A DNA stretch of 64,000 nucleotides from Hippasteria phrygiana (GCA_037893225.1 JAZGUH010000556.1:1048001-1112000); one strand, 5' to 3'. Positions 33,553 through 45,653 are shown, counted from the first letter of the stretch. Translations and numbers: made by a program. The notes: generated by a model from the sequence alone, not told the origin.

Positions 33553-35686
33553 TACCTTACTCCTAGTCCTAGAACTATGAGGTTCCTGACATGAACCTCA
33601 TAGGAAGACGCCGATTTTTCCCATAGGCTAGTACAGCAAGAATAAGAACGTCATTTCCATGCAACACGTTTCTACATTTTTCGCCGTGAATTACTTCATG
33701 GCTGCCCCCCAAAAAAATAATATGCCGCATTTACATCCTCACCTTGGTTGCGCCAAGTCAATTTTCGCCTGAAACGGGTCCAATTTGCGGGAAAAAAAGA
33801 AAAAAAAATGCAGTCGTTCCGAAGCGATCACACACGCACACCATCGATTAAAGGTACACATTGCTTTGGGTTTTGCGATTTCGGCTATACAACTGAAATG
33901 GATATGGTTGGGAAGCTTTTTTAAAAGTAGAATATAAAGATTCACATAACTATCCATTCAAATTGCGCGGTTTTTGTTAAATTTCGTCACAAACAACGGT
34001 TCGCCATTTTGTAGAACCAAATTTTTGACTCCACAAAATGGCGGACCGTCTTCACCAGTCGTATTTCCAGTCGCAGCTGGTTCTGTTGATCCATTTTGAT
34101 GTACTGTGGCACGGCGCGCAGCACTGGCGATATGTGTCGCGAGGTAGAGAATGGTACCTGGCGATCATCTGATAGGTTTACAAGGCCACTGGCTGTGGCG
34201 CCAGCCTAAAGACTCTTACAGCGTATTTTGCGCATTATTTAGACGGTGGTATTTAGTACTGGAAATAAGTCTATGTTTCGCGGGTCAGATGTCCGGGGTC
34301 AGAGGCAAATGTTTTGTTTTGTAATCACTACTCACTAATTACAACACATTATACGTGTTTTTTTGCATAAACAACTCGTATAAAATATAAGGAACATTTC
34401 CAAACAGCAAAATGTCATGACATTTGAAGGCAATGTGTACCTTTAAGCCGCACACACGAAGCTCCTGTAAGATATCCCAGCATGCATCCAGCCGGGTAAT
34501 GTGCGGAAATTCGAAGCGCGGTACGCGACGGCAGGCAACTGCCGTACCGCGCTTCGAATTTCCGATGAATTAATAATCATGACTTGACCGACCCACGGCC
34601 CCCCCGCACATTACCCGGCTGGATGCATGCTGGGATATCTTACAGGAGCTTCGTGTGTGCGGCTTAATCGATAGTCTATGGAGTAGCCGCTCGTGCGTGC
34701 AACGCGACGAGCGTCTATAATATGTGTGCAGATCTGGCGATTAATTATGCAAGACAACCGCCTCTTGACCTCTAGATTTTAACCAATCAGCCTGCTCGTT
34801 TTTTGGACCTTCGGGAAACCGCTGATCAAGGCGCGCGTTGCTACCCGGACACGTAACGCGCCCCGGATATGCATATCTTTGAGAAATGTAAACATTTCTG
34901 CACGCGCACGGAATCATGTTGCAGTTGTACTGTGCGTAGTATAGTACTGCGTACCGCGTGCGCGTGCGCGTATTGGGGCAGCACGCGACACGCGCGGCGG
35001 CATTTGAATTATTTTATAACTGCCATCGCATGCTACATACGCGCCGTGATGAATGCAGAGAAACTGGGTCAGCTGACACCTACCAACCAATCAGTACCTT
35101 CATCCACATTTCTGATCGAAATGACGTCACAAGTTTGCAAAGTCCACTCCGATTGGCTGGCGCGCGGGGTCGCATAAATTAGCATGTCCGCATATATCAG
35201 ACGTTGATATGCAATGCAATGCATGCAACGTCTGATACTCAGTCTACTTAATCGATGGTGTGCGTGTGTGATCGCTTCGGAACGACTGCATTTTTAAATA
35301 TTTTTTTCCCGCAAATTGGACCCGTTTCAGGCGAAAATTGACTTGGCGCAACCAAGGTGAGGATGTAAATGCGGCATATTATTTTTTGGGGGGGCAGCCA
35401 TGAAGTAATTCACGGCGAAAAATGTAGAAACGTGTTGCATGGAAATGACGTTCTTATTCTTGCTGTACTAGCCTATGGGGAAAATCGGCGTCTTCCTATA
35501 TGAGGTTCATGTCAGGAACCTCATAGTTCTAGGAGTAGGTTTACCTGAGGTGATTGGCCTACACACCCCAGCGTGCCGAATTTTCGACACCCGACAATGG
35601 TTTTTTTTTTTTTTTATCAGCCCAAGGGGGGGGGGGTTTAAACCCCCAAACCCCCCCCCCCCCCCCCCCCCGTAGATCCGCCACTG
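33476..35686. mobile_element. Nested composite of several inverted-repeat elements
   Basis: Outer: CAGGGGCGGATCTAGG...GTAGATCCGCCACTG with CCTTT duplicated outside. Inside it: a foldback with arms 33556-33849 and 35249-35539, set between duplicated 'tttacc'. Inside that: the 33850-34445 'aaaggtacacattgc' element and the 34444-34666 palindrome. Contains poly-G of about 43 and a 14-base T run. Confidence 0.78.
34444..34666. repeat. Double palindrome with 63-bp outer arms
   Basis: Outer arms 'taagccgcacacacgaagct' and its inverse. An inner palindrome at about 34509-34563 centres on GCGGTACG...CCGTACCGC. Confidence 0.8.
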
Positions 35687-36071
35687 CCTTTAAATTTAAT
35701 TCGTCAAACAATCCACATTATTAAATTGAATCCCACTGCACTGAGCCGGATAGTGCTCCGCCCCCTCCCGGTGGCTCGACGTAACTACTAGTGGCCGCAA
35801 GAGGGCGCGCCCTCTCAAGGCCGCGCCGGTGGTCTGCAAGTTAAGTGCAAGAAACTTTTTTCAGCTGAGGAAACTCCATTTGGAGACGGAAGTGTATGCT
35901 CTGCAATGTTGTCAGTAAATGTGATGTAAGTTTCTGATTTGATAAACCTTTTTGACATTCTCAAAGCATGTGTTGTTGTTGTTGTTGTAGAGGGGGTTGG
36001 CGCGTACGGCATGCATGTGTTGTATTTCTCCATAGATCTTTATACTTAGGCATTGTTATAGGAGTCGGCCC

Positions 36072-36348
36072 AGGGGCCAATTTCACGGAGCTGCTAGGCT
36101 AAGCACACAAATTTGCTTAGCATGAAAAGTTCACTTTGCTAGAAACAGGATTTTTTTAGGCCTACCAGCCAACTTTTTATGCAATGTCTATTGCCTGTGA
36201 GTGTGACTGCTATTCAACTGTTGTTTGCTTAGCATGAAAATCACGCCTGAAGGGAGTGAAGGTTTGGCTGGCAACCTGCTTTTACTAAGCAAGACATTTT
36301 TGTGCTAAGCAAATCTTTGTGCTTAGCAGCTCCATGAAATTGGCTCCT
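36072..36348. mobile_element. Inverted-repeat element, 'ggccaatttca' family
   Basis: Ends 'ggggccaatttcacggagct' and 'agctccatgaaattggctcc'. Several 'gcttagcatgaaaa' motifs inside. Short pieces recur at 17335-17390 and 23405-23460 next to gene A exon 2 copies. Confidence 0.65.
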
Positions 36349-36349
36349 G

Positions 36350-36474
36350 GTTGAGTCCGCACAATGGTCACAAAGGGATTGTGGGAAGGAAAAAGGAGTA
36401 GGCCTAATGTTTGGTCCTTTTCCCTTCCCACAATCCCTTAACTTTTTAACCATTGACTGTGCGGACTCAACAGG
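36350..36474. repeat. Short foldback
   Basis: 'tgagtccgcacaatggtca' and 'aagggattgtgggaagg' are inverted at 36410-36474. Arms of about 50 bases with small gaps. Confidence 0.65.
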
Positions 36475-36790
36475 CGGTATCTCCGATAAGGTCTTTGAAT
36501 ATTGCTCACTTATTTAGGCCTATTAATATTATTGTTTATATTTATAGGCAGTTGTTATTTAGTCTGGTTCCATGCCTTCATTGTCATTCTGATTTCGTAT
36601 TCACGAGAGAGGCATGTATGCATTAATACGACGTATGAAGCTAAACCACCATGGTTGCACTGAAAATGTGCATGTGCAAAGCCACATTAATTAGCCTTTT
36701 TTTTCAGTCATCAAAATGCGTTGTTTTGTTTTCATGTTTCGATGTATTGGTATAGATGTTAAGCAAGACATTTTTGTGCTAAGCAAATGG

Positions 36791-36986
36791 AAAGAGTTCC
36801 ATATCCGGCCATCACTTAGACCTCGTGCACAAAGTCTATGGGCCATGACAGAAAAAGTCAAAGTATTTTCAAAGAAAAAGTTGAAATTGTTTCCCTCCTA
36901 AATTCGTGTTTCTTCATAAGATTTACACTTTTTTGTAGTTATTAAGTCATATTAAGGGAAAATGATGGCCGGATATGGAACTCTTT
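36791..36986. mobile_element. 196-bp MITE
   Basis: Ends AAAGAGTTCCATATCCGGCC and GGCCGGATATGGAACTCTTT, exact over at least 22 bases. No coding capacity. Confidence 0.75.
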
Positions 36987-37496
36987 CTGAATGAAATCCA
37001 TTCATAGGGATATGAACTCAGGAGGGAGTACAAACTTGTGCAAAACTCCAGATTGCGCTTGACATAGCCATTGAGGTAGGAAACATGTTTCCTCAGAATG
37101 GTCTGCGACTCTAATTACAAAGCCCAACCCCAACCCTACCCCTAACCCCAACCCCAACCCGGCACGAATTCACTGGTTCCAACAGCACGTACCCATAAAG
37201 AATACTGGTTGTTAACCGGGAAACCAGCGGCACATATCATTGAACGTGCATGGTTGTGGACTGTGGTTTTGGCTTCATGTCTGTTTGCTTATATCTCCGA
37301 GAGATGGTAATCACTCACTGACTCTGACCTTATGCAATTTCAGACTTTATTTCCCTTTTTAAAAAAATCCTCTGGAGAGATGAATCAGAAAAAAATATTC
37401 ATGTCTACAATTAAATCAGGGTTTGATTTTTAGTAAAACTTAAGTAATTCTTATTTTTGGGGGAAAAAAGAAAGAAAAACCCCAAAAAACCCACAC

Positions 37497-37590
37497 ACGG
37501 ATTCGAACCCGTACGGGGCATGCAGCGCTGCCGCATTCGAGCGCTCTCTAGCAAGGAGCGTTAACCACTCAGCAATTTACCGAGTAGACA
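37497..37590 (-). repeat. tRNA-like sequence with long variable arm
   Basis: On the minus strand: TTGCTGAGTGGTTAACGC (A-box region), an anticodon-arm-like part, an extra arm, then GGGTTCGAATCC (perfect B box). Resembles type II (Ser/Leu) tRNA but the acceptor stem does not pair well. Probably SINE or pseudogene. Confidence 0.4.
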
Positions 37591-37758
37591 ATAGGGGCAG
37601 TTTATTGTTAGCTGAATGCGCCAAGAAATGACTGACTGCGCATGCCCAGAGGATTTCACGGCTGAACAGCGGAAAATTTGTGAGACCGGTTCACAGCAAA
37701 ATAAACACTTTGTTGTTTATAGAGGTCTATTCTTGGAATGTCAAACTGTTATTGTTAA

Positions 37759-37975
37759 CCCTTTTAAGCCGGATGACGGCAATAGCCGAAAAAAAAAATT
37801 GCCACTAGGGCGGATGACGTCTATACACGCCATTTTCTGCAGTTTCAATCCATTGTTGGATTATTGTGTATGTTATGCTTGGCTGCACAAGCACATTGTG
37901 TCCGTTTCCCTTGGCTGCAAAAGCCGGCCCGACACCCCGGAGCCTCACTGTAAATATTAACCGTACTCAATGGGT
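37759..37975. mobile_element. TTAA-flanked MITE, CCCCTTG family, copy 2
   Basis: TTAA at 37755-37758 and 37976-37979. Shares 'cggatgacgtctatacacg' and 'tttcaatccattgttggatt' with copy 1. Confidence 0.68.
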
Positions 37976-38956
37976 TTAAATTCTTTGTCGTAATATTATT
38001 GATTCAAATTAGTTTAACTCATGCGAGCATGATGGCAGCCCAGCTTCACATTAATCTCAAGTTGTTTTTCATATTACAACTATAATGATATTAATTAATC
38101 CTGCATATATAGAACCGTGTAAGTCTCGCGCATAAAGGTCACGTTTGAACTTCCGGGCACCTCCGAGCCGCCGGCTATAGGACTTTTACCTGTGGTTGAT
38201 TTTGTTTTCTATAATACTTTGTTTTTACGAAGATCTGAACCATGAAACGGCCATAAATATGGATGATAAATTCAAAATTAATTTTACAATATATGAAAAC
38301 ATGCATGACTGTCTATATATTGAAGAAAAGTAGGAAAAATGTTTTGACCTGAGCGTCAGGTTTGCAACGTGATTGGCTCATTGTCGGGAAGAGAAAGCCC
38401 GGCCCCCAAAATCCCTGTACTGCATGCCCCCACTGCGGACGTAAGTTAACGTACGTGTATGCGACGACCGCCTTATACTGCATGTGGTCTAAGCTATTAA
38501 GACTTGCGCGTGAACCACCAGAACAATGGCGAATGACGTACGTATGAGGTACTAGACTTTTTCGTTCTCCTTTTCCCTAATTTGATATATCGTTCACATT
38601 TTGTAAATTGAAATGAAATATAATATTTTGCTAAAAGTTTTTATCTACCTTTCAGGAGAAAGAACAGCATCAAAACAAATTATTTCAAGAAAACTACTCG
38701 CTTTACACGTTGAAGCTCCTATTCGAGGTGCCCGGAAGTTCGGTTTCTCGTAAACTCTTGTACGTTCTCGAGGTCAACTTAATTACACGCTCTATTGTGG
38801 AGCAATTACATTTCCTATTCAACCATGCCTCATGAATCAATTAAATTTAAGCTTTATTATAAATGTTTTTGTTTTCTTTTTTTACGTCAAACAAACCACA
38901 CGGGAAACTGACTAGGTAATTTTTTGAATGATTTTCAAAAGGGAACAAAGAAAACA

Positions 38957-39028
38957 GGCAGGAGCGGGATTCGAACCTGCGACCTCCGGAATACCGTACC
39001 GGCGCTTTACCAACTGAGCTATCTTGCC
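38957..39028 (-). repeat. 72-base tRNA-like sequence (tRNA-derived SINE head)
   Basis: On the minus strand it has tRNA length and layout: acceptor GGCAAGA/TCCTGCC with one mismatch, D arm GCTCAGTTGGTAAAGC, a loop whose anticodon would be GGT (Thr), and T arm with GGTTCGAATCCC. Base 33 is C instead of T and three stem pairs fail, so it is probably not a working tRNA. The A and B boxes are intact. A worn copy is at 40716-40779 with shared flanks. Confidence 0.5.
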
Positions 39029-39036
39029 CTATGTTT

Positions 39037-39565
39037 GCGGTTTCTGTTACTGTGAGGTTTCTGTTACTGTGAGGTTTCTGTTACTGTGAGGTTTCTGTTA
39101 CTGTGAGGTTTCTGTTACTGTGAGGTTTCTGTTACTGTCAGGTTTCTGTTACTGTCGGGTTTCTGTTACTGTCAGGTTTCTGTTACTGTGAGGTTTCTGT
39201 TACTGTCAGGTTTCTGTTACTGTCGGGTTTCTGTTACTGTCGGGTTTCTGTTACTGTCGGGTTTCTGTTACTGTCGGGTTTCTGTTACTGTCAGGTTTCT
39301 GTTACTGTCAGGTTTCTGTTACTGTCAGGTTTCTGTTACTGTCAGGTTTCTGTTACTGTCAGGTTTCTGTTACTGTCAGGTTTCTGTTACTGTCGGGTTT
39401 CTGTTACTGTCGGGTTTCTGTTACTGTGAGGTTTCTGTTACTGTCGGGTTTCTGTTACTGTCAGGTTTCTGTTACTGTCAGGTTTCTGTTACTGTCGGGT
39501 TTCTGTTACTGTCAGGTTTCTGCTACTGTCAGGTTTCTGCTACTGTCAGGTTTCTGCTACTGTGA
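39037..39565. repeat. 17-bp minisatellite, about 31 units
   Basis: Unit 'aggtttctgttactgtc' with sites that vary (gtgagg, gtcagg, gtcggg). Starts directly after the tRNA-like sequence. Because 17 is not a multiple of 3, all frames cycle and stay open for 125 codons, giving a false ORF. Confidence 0.93.
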
Positions 39566-40024
39566 GATTGTACTACTTTACCACTTCTTTAATTCTGCAT
39601 TTCCTATCTTGGACATGTTCAGCAACATTTTTGTGGGTATATACTATAAGGGTGTTAGAAAAATTTGCAAAATGTGTAAACTCGAGTATATTCTTACATG
39701 TAGTTGTTAAAGCTAGCACATTGCACTGCACAGCAAGTGAACTTTTAACACAACTGCTCCCAAAGCCAAAATTAGTCTAGTTTAAACAAACTTTACACAA
39801 TTATTTAAACAAAATTGTCAACAAACCCTTTGAATAACTATTTATACTGCCCCACCCTTCATTCTACTAATGGCCATCGGGTCAGTATTGTTGCTGTGTG
39901 GAATGATTGATTTTTTTTATCTTGCACAAACATTTTAATATAATGAAGATGTTGACATATACCATGGTAACTGCCCCTTTTCAAGTTGACACAAGTACGG
40001 TCGTAAATGTACGCTAGGCCTGTG

Positions 40025-40169
40025 ACTTTCCTCCTGTGCACCTGGCCAAAATCGACCCAGTTGTTGTACAGATCAAAATCTATCAAATGACAGATTGAAA
40101 CACACACAAACTGTGAGAGTTGGTGTTTAGAGTTTTTGATAGGCTGTGATAGTTATAAGTATAGGAGGG
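40025..40169. mobile_element. TTAA-type MITE, CCTCCTGTGCACC family, copy 1
   Basis: Nearly identical to 48175-48318 ('tgcacctggccaaaatcgac'). Right end TAGGAGGG followed by TTAA; left flank decayed. Confidence 0.68.
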
Positions 40170-40199
40170 TTAATTTTCTAAAACGTTTAAACCCATATT

Positions 40200-40450
40200 C
40201 ATAAATACCTATAAGCCAGTTTACATTCCTATTGGTCGAGAGCCTGTCACATGGGTGGTTTTAAACGGGTGATAAAAGTACCGACTGGTTTTAAACACTT
40301 TCCGGTGTCGCATGAAATTTAAACTCCAATGAAATCTGGTCCCTTTTATTGGTTGAACACTCGTGCAACCAGTCACTTTCCTGATTACGCAAGTGCAATA
40401 CAACCGATGAGGCTGTATTTAGAGTACGTAAATTCACACTACACAGGCAC
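40200..40450. repeat. Dispersed repeat shared with 52930-53280
   Basis: Shares, in inverse orientation, 'tgttgaacactcg', 'acaccgg' and paired 'tttaaac' motifs with 52930-53280. Function unknown. Confidence 0.5.
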
Positions 40451-40715
40451 TGCCACATCCCGTCACATCACGCAGTGTGCATCACGCAAAAAGTGAATGT
40501 GGTACAGTCTCAATAATTTTAACAAAATGCAGCCATATATTACTTAAAATATATTCCAAACTCAAGGAAAAATATTAATGAAGACTGATAGAAAGGTCAC
40601 ACCTAAGCACACAGAAGGTTAGAATAATTCAAGAATGAAATGTTAGCAAAAGTCAACTGTCAAACAAACCACAAGGGAAGTTGAATAAATTTCAAAGTGA
40701 ACAAAGAAAACTGGC

Positions 40716-40779
40716 AGGAGCGGGATTCAAACCGGAATACCATACTACTAGTGCTCTACCAACTGAGCTATCTTGCCCC
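40716..40779 (-). repeat. Degenerate tRNA-like SINE copy
   Basis: Matches 38957-39028 at both ends and in the flanks ('gtcaaacaaaccaca') but has an 8-base loss around the T arm. Confidence 0.5.
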
Positions 40780-41073
40780 CTATGTTGGCGGTCGTCTCCC
40801 AAATTGTCAGCGTCTTTGTTCGTACAGCAAACTGTATGAAGCACTAAAAATATAATCTACATGTATTGCTGCTGGCACAGAATTGAAGTGAAGTCTTTAA
40901 AATATGTGGCAATTGAATCCATATCAAAGTTAAAATGTAAACTTCATACAACATAAAAAAATACAAATGAATTTGTACTCAACCGCTTGGTGTATCTGCA
41001 AGCTATGCTGGAACTTGGACTCAGACGAAGCAAGGAGTGTAATCTTAGAAAGCACAGAATTCTTCTCTCTTAA

Positions 41074-41331
41074 CCCTAACGTACATAAATCCATTAAAAT
41101 CCTTCCCCTGTTTTGGAGGATTTTGGCGGATTCAAGATACCTCCAAATTGAAACCTGAGGGGTTTTGATGGATTGAGGATTGTAAACCTAGCGTAACTGC
41201 AGGATTTTGATGGATTCAGGATACCTGCATATTGAGCAGTCACCAAAACCAACTTTTTGTGCATGACAAAATAGGTGGATTTTGGCGGATTCCAGGATAC
41301 TTTCTAGTAAAAGTTACCCAAGGGGTTAGGG
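41074..41331. mobile_element. TTAA-flanked MITE, 'ccctaacgt' family, copy 2
   Basis: TTAA at 41070-41073 and 41332-41335; ends CCCTAACGTACATAAATCC and AAGGGGTTAGGG. Confidence 0.72.
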
Positions 41332-41524
41332 TTAAGGAGGGCTTGGTGAGAAGTGACCTGATCGTGGTCCTGGGACAAGAACACTTGAGCAACAATCATC
41401 ACAGCTCAGTGCGCAAAGTGCCTGGTCACAATGCACATTGCAAATTTACACAACATTTCCGTAACAAGGCCTGAACCAAGATGATCAACACTCCAACACT
41501 TTTTTTTTATGGAAGTCGCCCAAT

Positions 41525-41690
41525 TGACCTATCGCCGTTTACGAGTTAACCACGCCCCTTAGACAACCCTATGGGAATTTTGTGTGATAATTTTTGTTTG
41601 TCTCAGATTTTGCGCGTTCCACGTGGAATTATAATTGATGTGATTGGACAATAATTCACAAGCTTGATGCGTTTCGACCGCGATAGGTCA
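41525..41690. mobile_element. 166-bp MITE with TGACCTATCGC ends
   Basis: Ends TGACCTATCGC and GCGATAGGTCA. It interrupts an older repeat whose uninterrupted copy near 24085 reads 'cacccaatacaaggcc', giving a paralogous empty site with AT at the junction. Confidence 0.75.
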
Positions 41691-42080
41691 ATACAAGGCT
41701 AAAAGCCACTCTAGGTAAAGGGCTATAACAAAGGTGGTGGGGTTGGCCACATTTTAGGTTGCCAGCCCTACAACTGGTACAGTTTTCCTTGGTCCAGACC
41801 TGATAAATCTTCAATAGATATCGAAGAAATTATGCCATAATTTTCAGACCTTAAGACCCAGGTGGGGTAACTTCCAACCATTGGTGAGACAGACTCATCT
41901 CGCCCTCCCCTACAGTGTAGATTTTGATTCAGCATTTAGATTGCTATTTTTTCTCTCAAAACTGTTCAGGACTACGTTTAAAAGTCACATGCATGCCTAT
42001 GCCCATTTGTGCTAACCAACTATTTTAACCCTTACAACCTAAAGTAATAATTTTAATATCTGTGTTTCACTGTGAAATGT

Positions 42081-42428
42081 TAAAGGGACACATTGCTTTG
42101 GATTTTGGGATTTGGGCTATAAAACTGAAATGGGTATGGTTGGGAAGCTTTTTTTTAAGTAGAATATAAAGATTCACATAACTATCCCTTCAAATTGCGT
42201 GGTTTTTGTTTAATTTCGTGACAAATAACAGTCCGCCATTTTGTAGAACCAAATTTTTGACTCCACAAAATGGCGGACCGTGTTCACCAGTCGTATTTCC
42301 AGTCGCATCTGGTTGAAGTACGTTCTGTTGATCCATTTTGATGTACTGTGGCACGGCGCGCAGCACTGGCGATATGTGTCGCGAGGTAGAGAATTGTACC
42401 TGGCGATCATCTGATAGGTTCACAAGGC
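42081..42428. mobile_element. 'aaagggacacattgc' family element, truncated
   Basis: Left end and the inverted 'ccgccattttgt' region are present; the right end is lost at a T run near 42428. Confidence 0.6.
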
Positions 42429-42840
42429 CTTTTTTTTCTTCAAATAGCAACAATTTTAGACATTGCTAACAAATGTTATTTAACTTAAAATAAAAACTTG
42501 GTTCAAATAGATGGAATGCTGTCTTGTAAACTGTAATAATTATTTGTATTGTTTTTAAATTGTTTTTACTTTGTTTTTAGTATTTACTATGCTTTTTGGC
42601 TGTTTCGGGAACTTTTCCGAAACAGCCTTTGTTTTCGTAAAGATTTTTTATTTTTTAAATTTATTTATTTATTTTTTCAGCCAAATGCCCATAGCATTTG
42701 TACACGTTTTCTTTCTTACCGGCACTTTGGCTACTTTTATGCTGCCAATTGGCTTTAAACTTGGCAGACACTTTCAATCGGGTACCCGGTTCTATTACTA
42801 CCCGTAAATGCACACCCCTAGATGGTAGCCTTATTTTTAA

Positions 42841-43020
42841 CCCTCTAATGGTTCACCAGGACTACCCTGCTAAATCCAACAGAGTCCAATGGTGACACAT
42901 TTTTCTGTTCCCTGCTGAATCCAACAGGATTGTAACATGAGTTAGCTGCATGCTCAATCCAACAGGGTCCGACAGGAATATCAAATTGTTGGATCCCGTT
43001 GGATTCAGCAGGGTTAGGGT
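42841..43020. mobile_element. TTAA-flanked MITE, 'ccaacagagtcc' family
   Basis: TTAA at 42837-42840 and 43022-43025. Starts CCCTCTAATGGTTCACCAGG and ends GCAGGGTTAGGG. Degenerate copy at 6328-6560. Confidence 0.65.
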
Positions 43021-43029
43021 TTTAAAGGA

Positions 43030-44350
43030 AGAGGTAGTTGAATGTTGTGTTCATGTACATGTACTGTGTTGTGGTGGGATATAAATCTGGATTATTTAAC
43101 ATTTAAATTTAAATTCCAATTGGTTTCGATTTTGGAAACTGGATATTTGAAAGCAATACCTTAAACATATTCAGCCTTCCATTTTTTTGTGACACAGGCT
43201 AAAGAAAACAATTGGAACGTCCTCCAATTTTCTCCATGGTCTCTGATTGTATTAAACTGCATTCACTCGTGGTCTTCTTAGCATTAGTCTGCCCATCCAT
43301 TTTTTCCCCCACATTACAGCTCAGCATTGTTTTTGTACAGGCCCTATAGTGGGTCACTGAATCCTGCAAACTATATCCAGTCATTGGAATGGCTTCCATG
43401 CGGTTCTTCAATTGTTGGCATGACTATGAGCTAGATGGGAACTTCCCTATAAATCAGATAACTGCTATTCGGTTTGAATAAAATTAGGTTAACCGGATTT
43501 GGAAATCTGATTTCTCCCACCACTAGTACTGTATGTATACCGCCATGCCAGCTCAGTCAAACATTCTAACTCAACCGGATGTTCCAAGACCAACTCGACC
43601 CCCTCATCCCCCACGACCCCCACGACCCACGACCCCTCGACTTACGCTCATAAACAAGCACACACGTACGCTCTGTTAACCAGTAAATGTATGAGTGGAA
43701 GTCGAGGGAGTTTCAGAACAACCCCAACTCAACAAACTGCATTTTCCACAAGCAGACTATAGTCCAGGAAACGTGAGTGGTCATGCACTAAAGCAGCATA
43801 TCAGCATTATGCATATATAACTTGTAGACAGGCAGCGTAAAATTTGTAATTGCTTATGAAAAAGGTCGGTTATTTGGGTATATAGACCAGTTTGCCGGCC
43901 ATATGGCCTGTGAGATATCACCATAGCAACCGGCTTAATTCCAAAGCAAAGCAATATTCATGTATACAAAATGTAGAGACCTTGCAAAATTTAATTGCCA
44001 TCAACGTATAGTCAGCAATAGTACATGGTGCAGTTCATACTACTGAACTATAATGTATAAAACTTCACATACACCTGTTTTCATTTTAAGGTACGACTAA
44101 CAATTAATTAATTTTTTTGTTCAGTAATTTATGATAGTCATGTTGCCAGAACCGTTTTTTACTTTGTATTTTTTGTGTCGGGATTTTTAGAATTTTAAAC
44201 CGTACTGTATTTTTGAACTGGTTAAGGGCACTGTGATTAAGCACCTGTTGGTAAAAATAAGGAGTAAAATTATGCCCTCTATTTGAAATAAATATGCAGT
44301 AATCTTACTTATCAAATCAAAACCAATTCAGATTGTAACATTTATCACGA
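43030..44350. other. No gene seen
   Basis: Unique-looking AT-rich sequence with a C-rich low-complexity patch near 43590-43640. No exon or clear repeat recognised. Confidence 0.35.
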
Positions 44351-44359
44351 CTTGGACTA

Positions 44360-44484
44360 TTAGCCTTTTAGAGGTATGGCGGACACAATAGGAGGGCGCT
44401 ATTTGATTTGGGTATAAATACAAAGGATTTACCCAAATCAAATAGCGCCCTCCTATTGTGTCCGCCATACCTCTAAAAGGCTAA
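44360..44484. repeat. Near-perfect palindrome, 54-bp arms
   Basis: The left arm 44360-44413 ('ttagccttttagaggtatgg'...) is inverted exactly at 44431-44484 with a 17-base loop. Confidence 0.9.
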
Positions 44485-45114
44485 TTGGTCTAAAATTAGA
44501 AATAGAAAATGTCTAAACAATTAGGGTCGGGGGGGGGGGGGGATTCATCAGACAATATCCTTTTTCTAACACTAGCGGTCTAGCGGATGCTGTTATTTTT
44601 ACATGTGTATTAATTATTGTTATACTTGACATACCCGAATTTCAACCTTCTTTCCAACAATTCAACTGGGAATTTTACGTGAAATTTACATTTTTGTCTT
44701 GGCTCCTGGCCTATTCTTTTAATTTTCCTCTTTTCCGTCATTGTTGTTTAATCGTGGGGGGGAGGGGGGATATATTATTCCTCCCAGAACCTAAAGCCTT
44801 TGTTTATGTTCCATTTCTGCCGAGTTCATTTCAGCCAGGCCGTGCGTTGCCACAGTAACGCTTATGTCATCCTCGTTATAAGCAACCATAAGTGGTGATA
44901 TTACTCACTGGCTTAATTACTGTCATACATGTACAGTGAACAACAAGCATGGGTTTCGTAATTTGAATGCGGCGAGACCTGCTGAATACAGTCTTTATGA
45001 TGCAACTTATTTCGTCAGAAAGTAGTCGTGGCTCTGCGTCTCGTACAACACATCACTGCATGTGTGTTTATAGGCAAGTGGTTTATCTCTCTCTAGTTGA
45101 TTATTAACTCTAAA

Positions 45115-45653
45115 GGCTGGTTTATAGTCGGTCGCGCGATGGTCGCCGCGACTAAAAATTGACGCGCGATCCTAGTTTATACGCAGGGTTTATACTTGAC
45201 GCGGAAGCACCAGCGACTAGTCGCTGAAATTTAAAGACGCTGGCGACGTCGCTGCAGAGTTCAATCAATTGAACTTTGACATGGTCGCTGACCTCACTTT
45301 TTTTCAATGGACCAATAGAATTGCCTGATCGGTAAGAAACGATGAATATGCAAAAATAAATATAAAAAATAAATATCACTATCAATAAACAGCGACAACA
45401 TCCTATATTTTATTTATGCGTCTTAATATTTATTGTTATCAAAACAGCTGGGACAGACATTAATCACACATCAAAATACATCTGCTAACTCCGATAATTG
45501 ATAATCATTGCAGCTAAAATAATTTTACCTTCAGCAGTGGCGATGCGTTGATCGTCACACGTCGCATTCGAATTCCAGACGCGCTGCGCGTATGCTGACC
45601 AGCGACCATCAGCGTCGGGTGATTTTCATCGCGCGACCGACTATAAACCGGCC
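45115..45653. mobile_element. TTAA-flanked element with TATAGTCGGTCGC ends, copy 2 (reversed)
   Basis: Inverse-orientation relative of 31391-31986; TTAA at 45654-45657, left flank TAAA. Shares 'gtcgctggtgcttccgcgtc' in inverse form. Confidence 0.72.

Noticed and set aside
37115..37165. Telomere-like ccctaacccc run
   Set aside because: Irregular units; more likely simple C/A-rich sequence than interstitial telomere.
39037..39565. CRISPR-like regular spacing
   Set aside because: Units are contiguous with no unique spacers, in an animal genome.
39188..39710. Frames of 94-125 codons with GFCYC-type repeats
   Set aside because: 17-bp minisatellite; the same peptide appears in all three frames.
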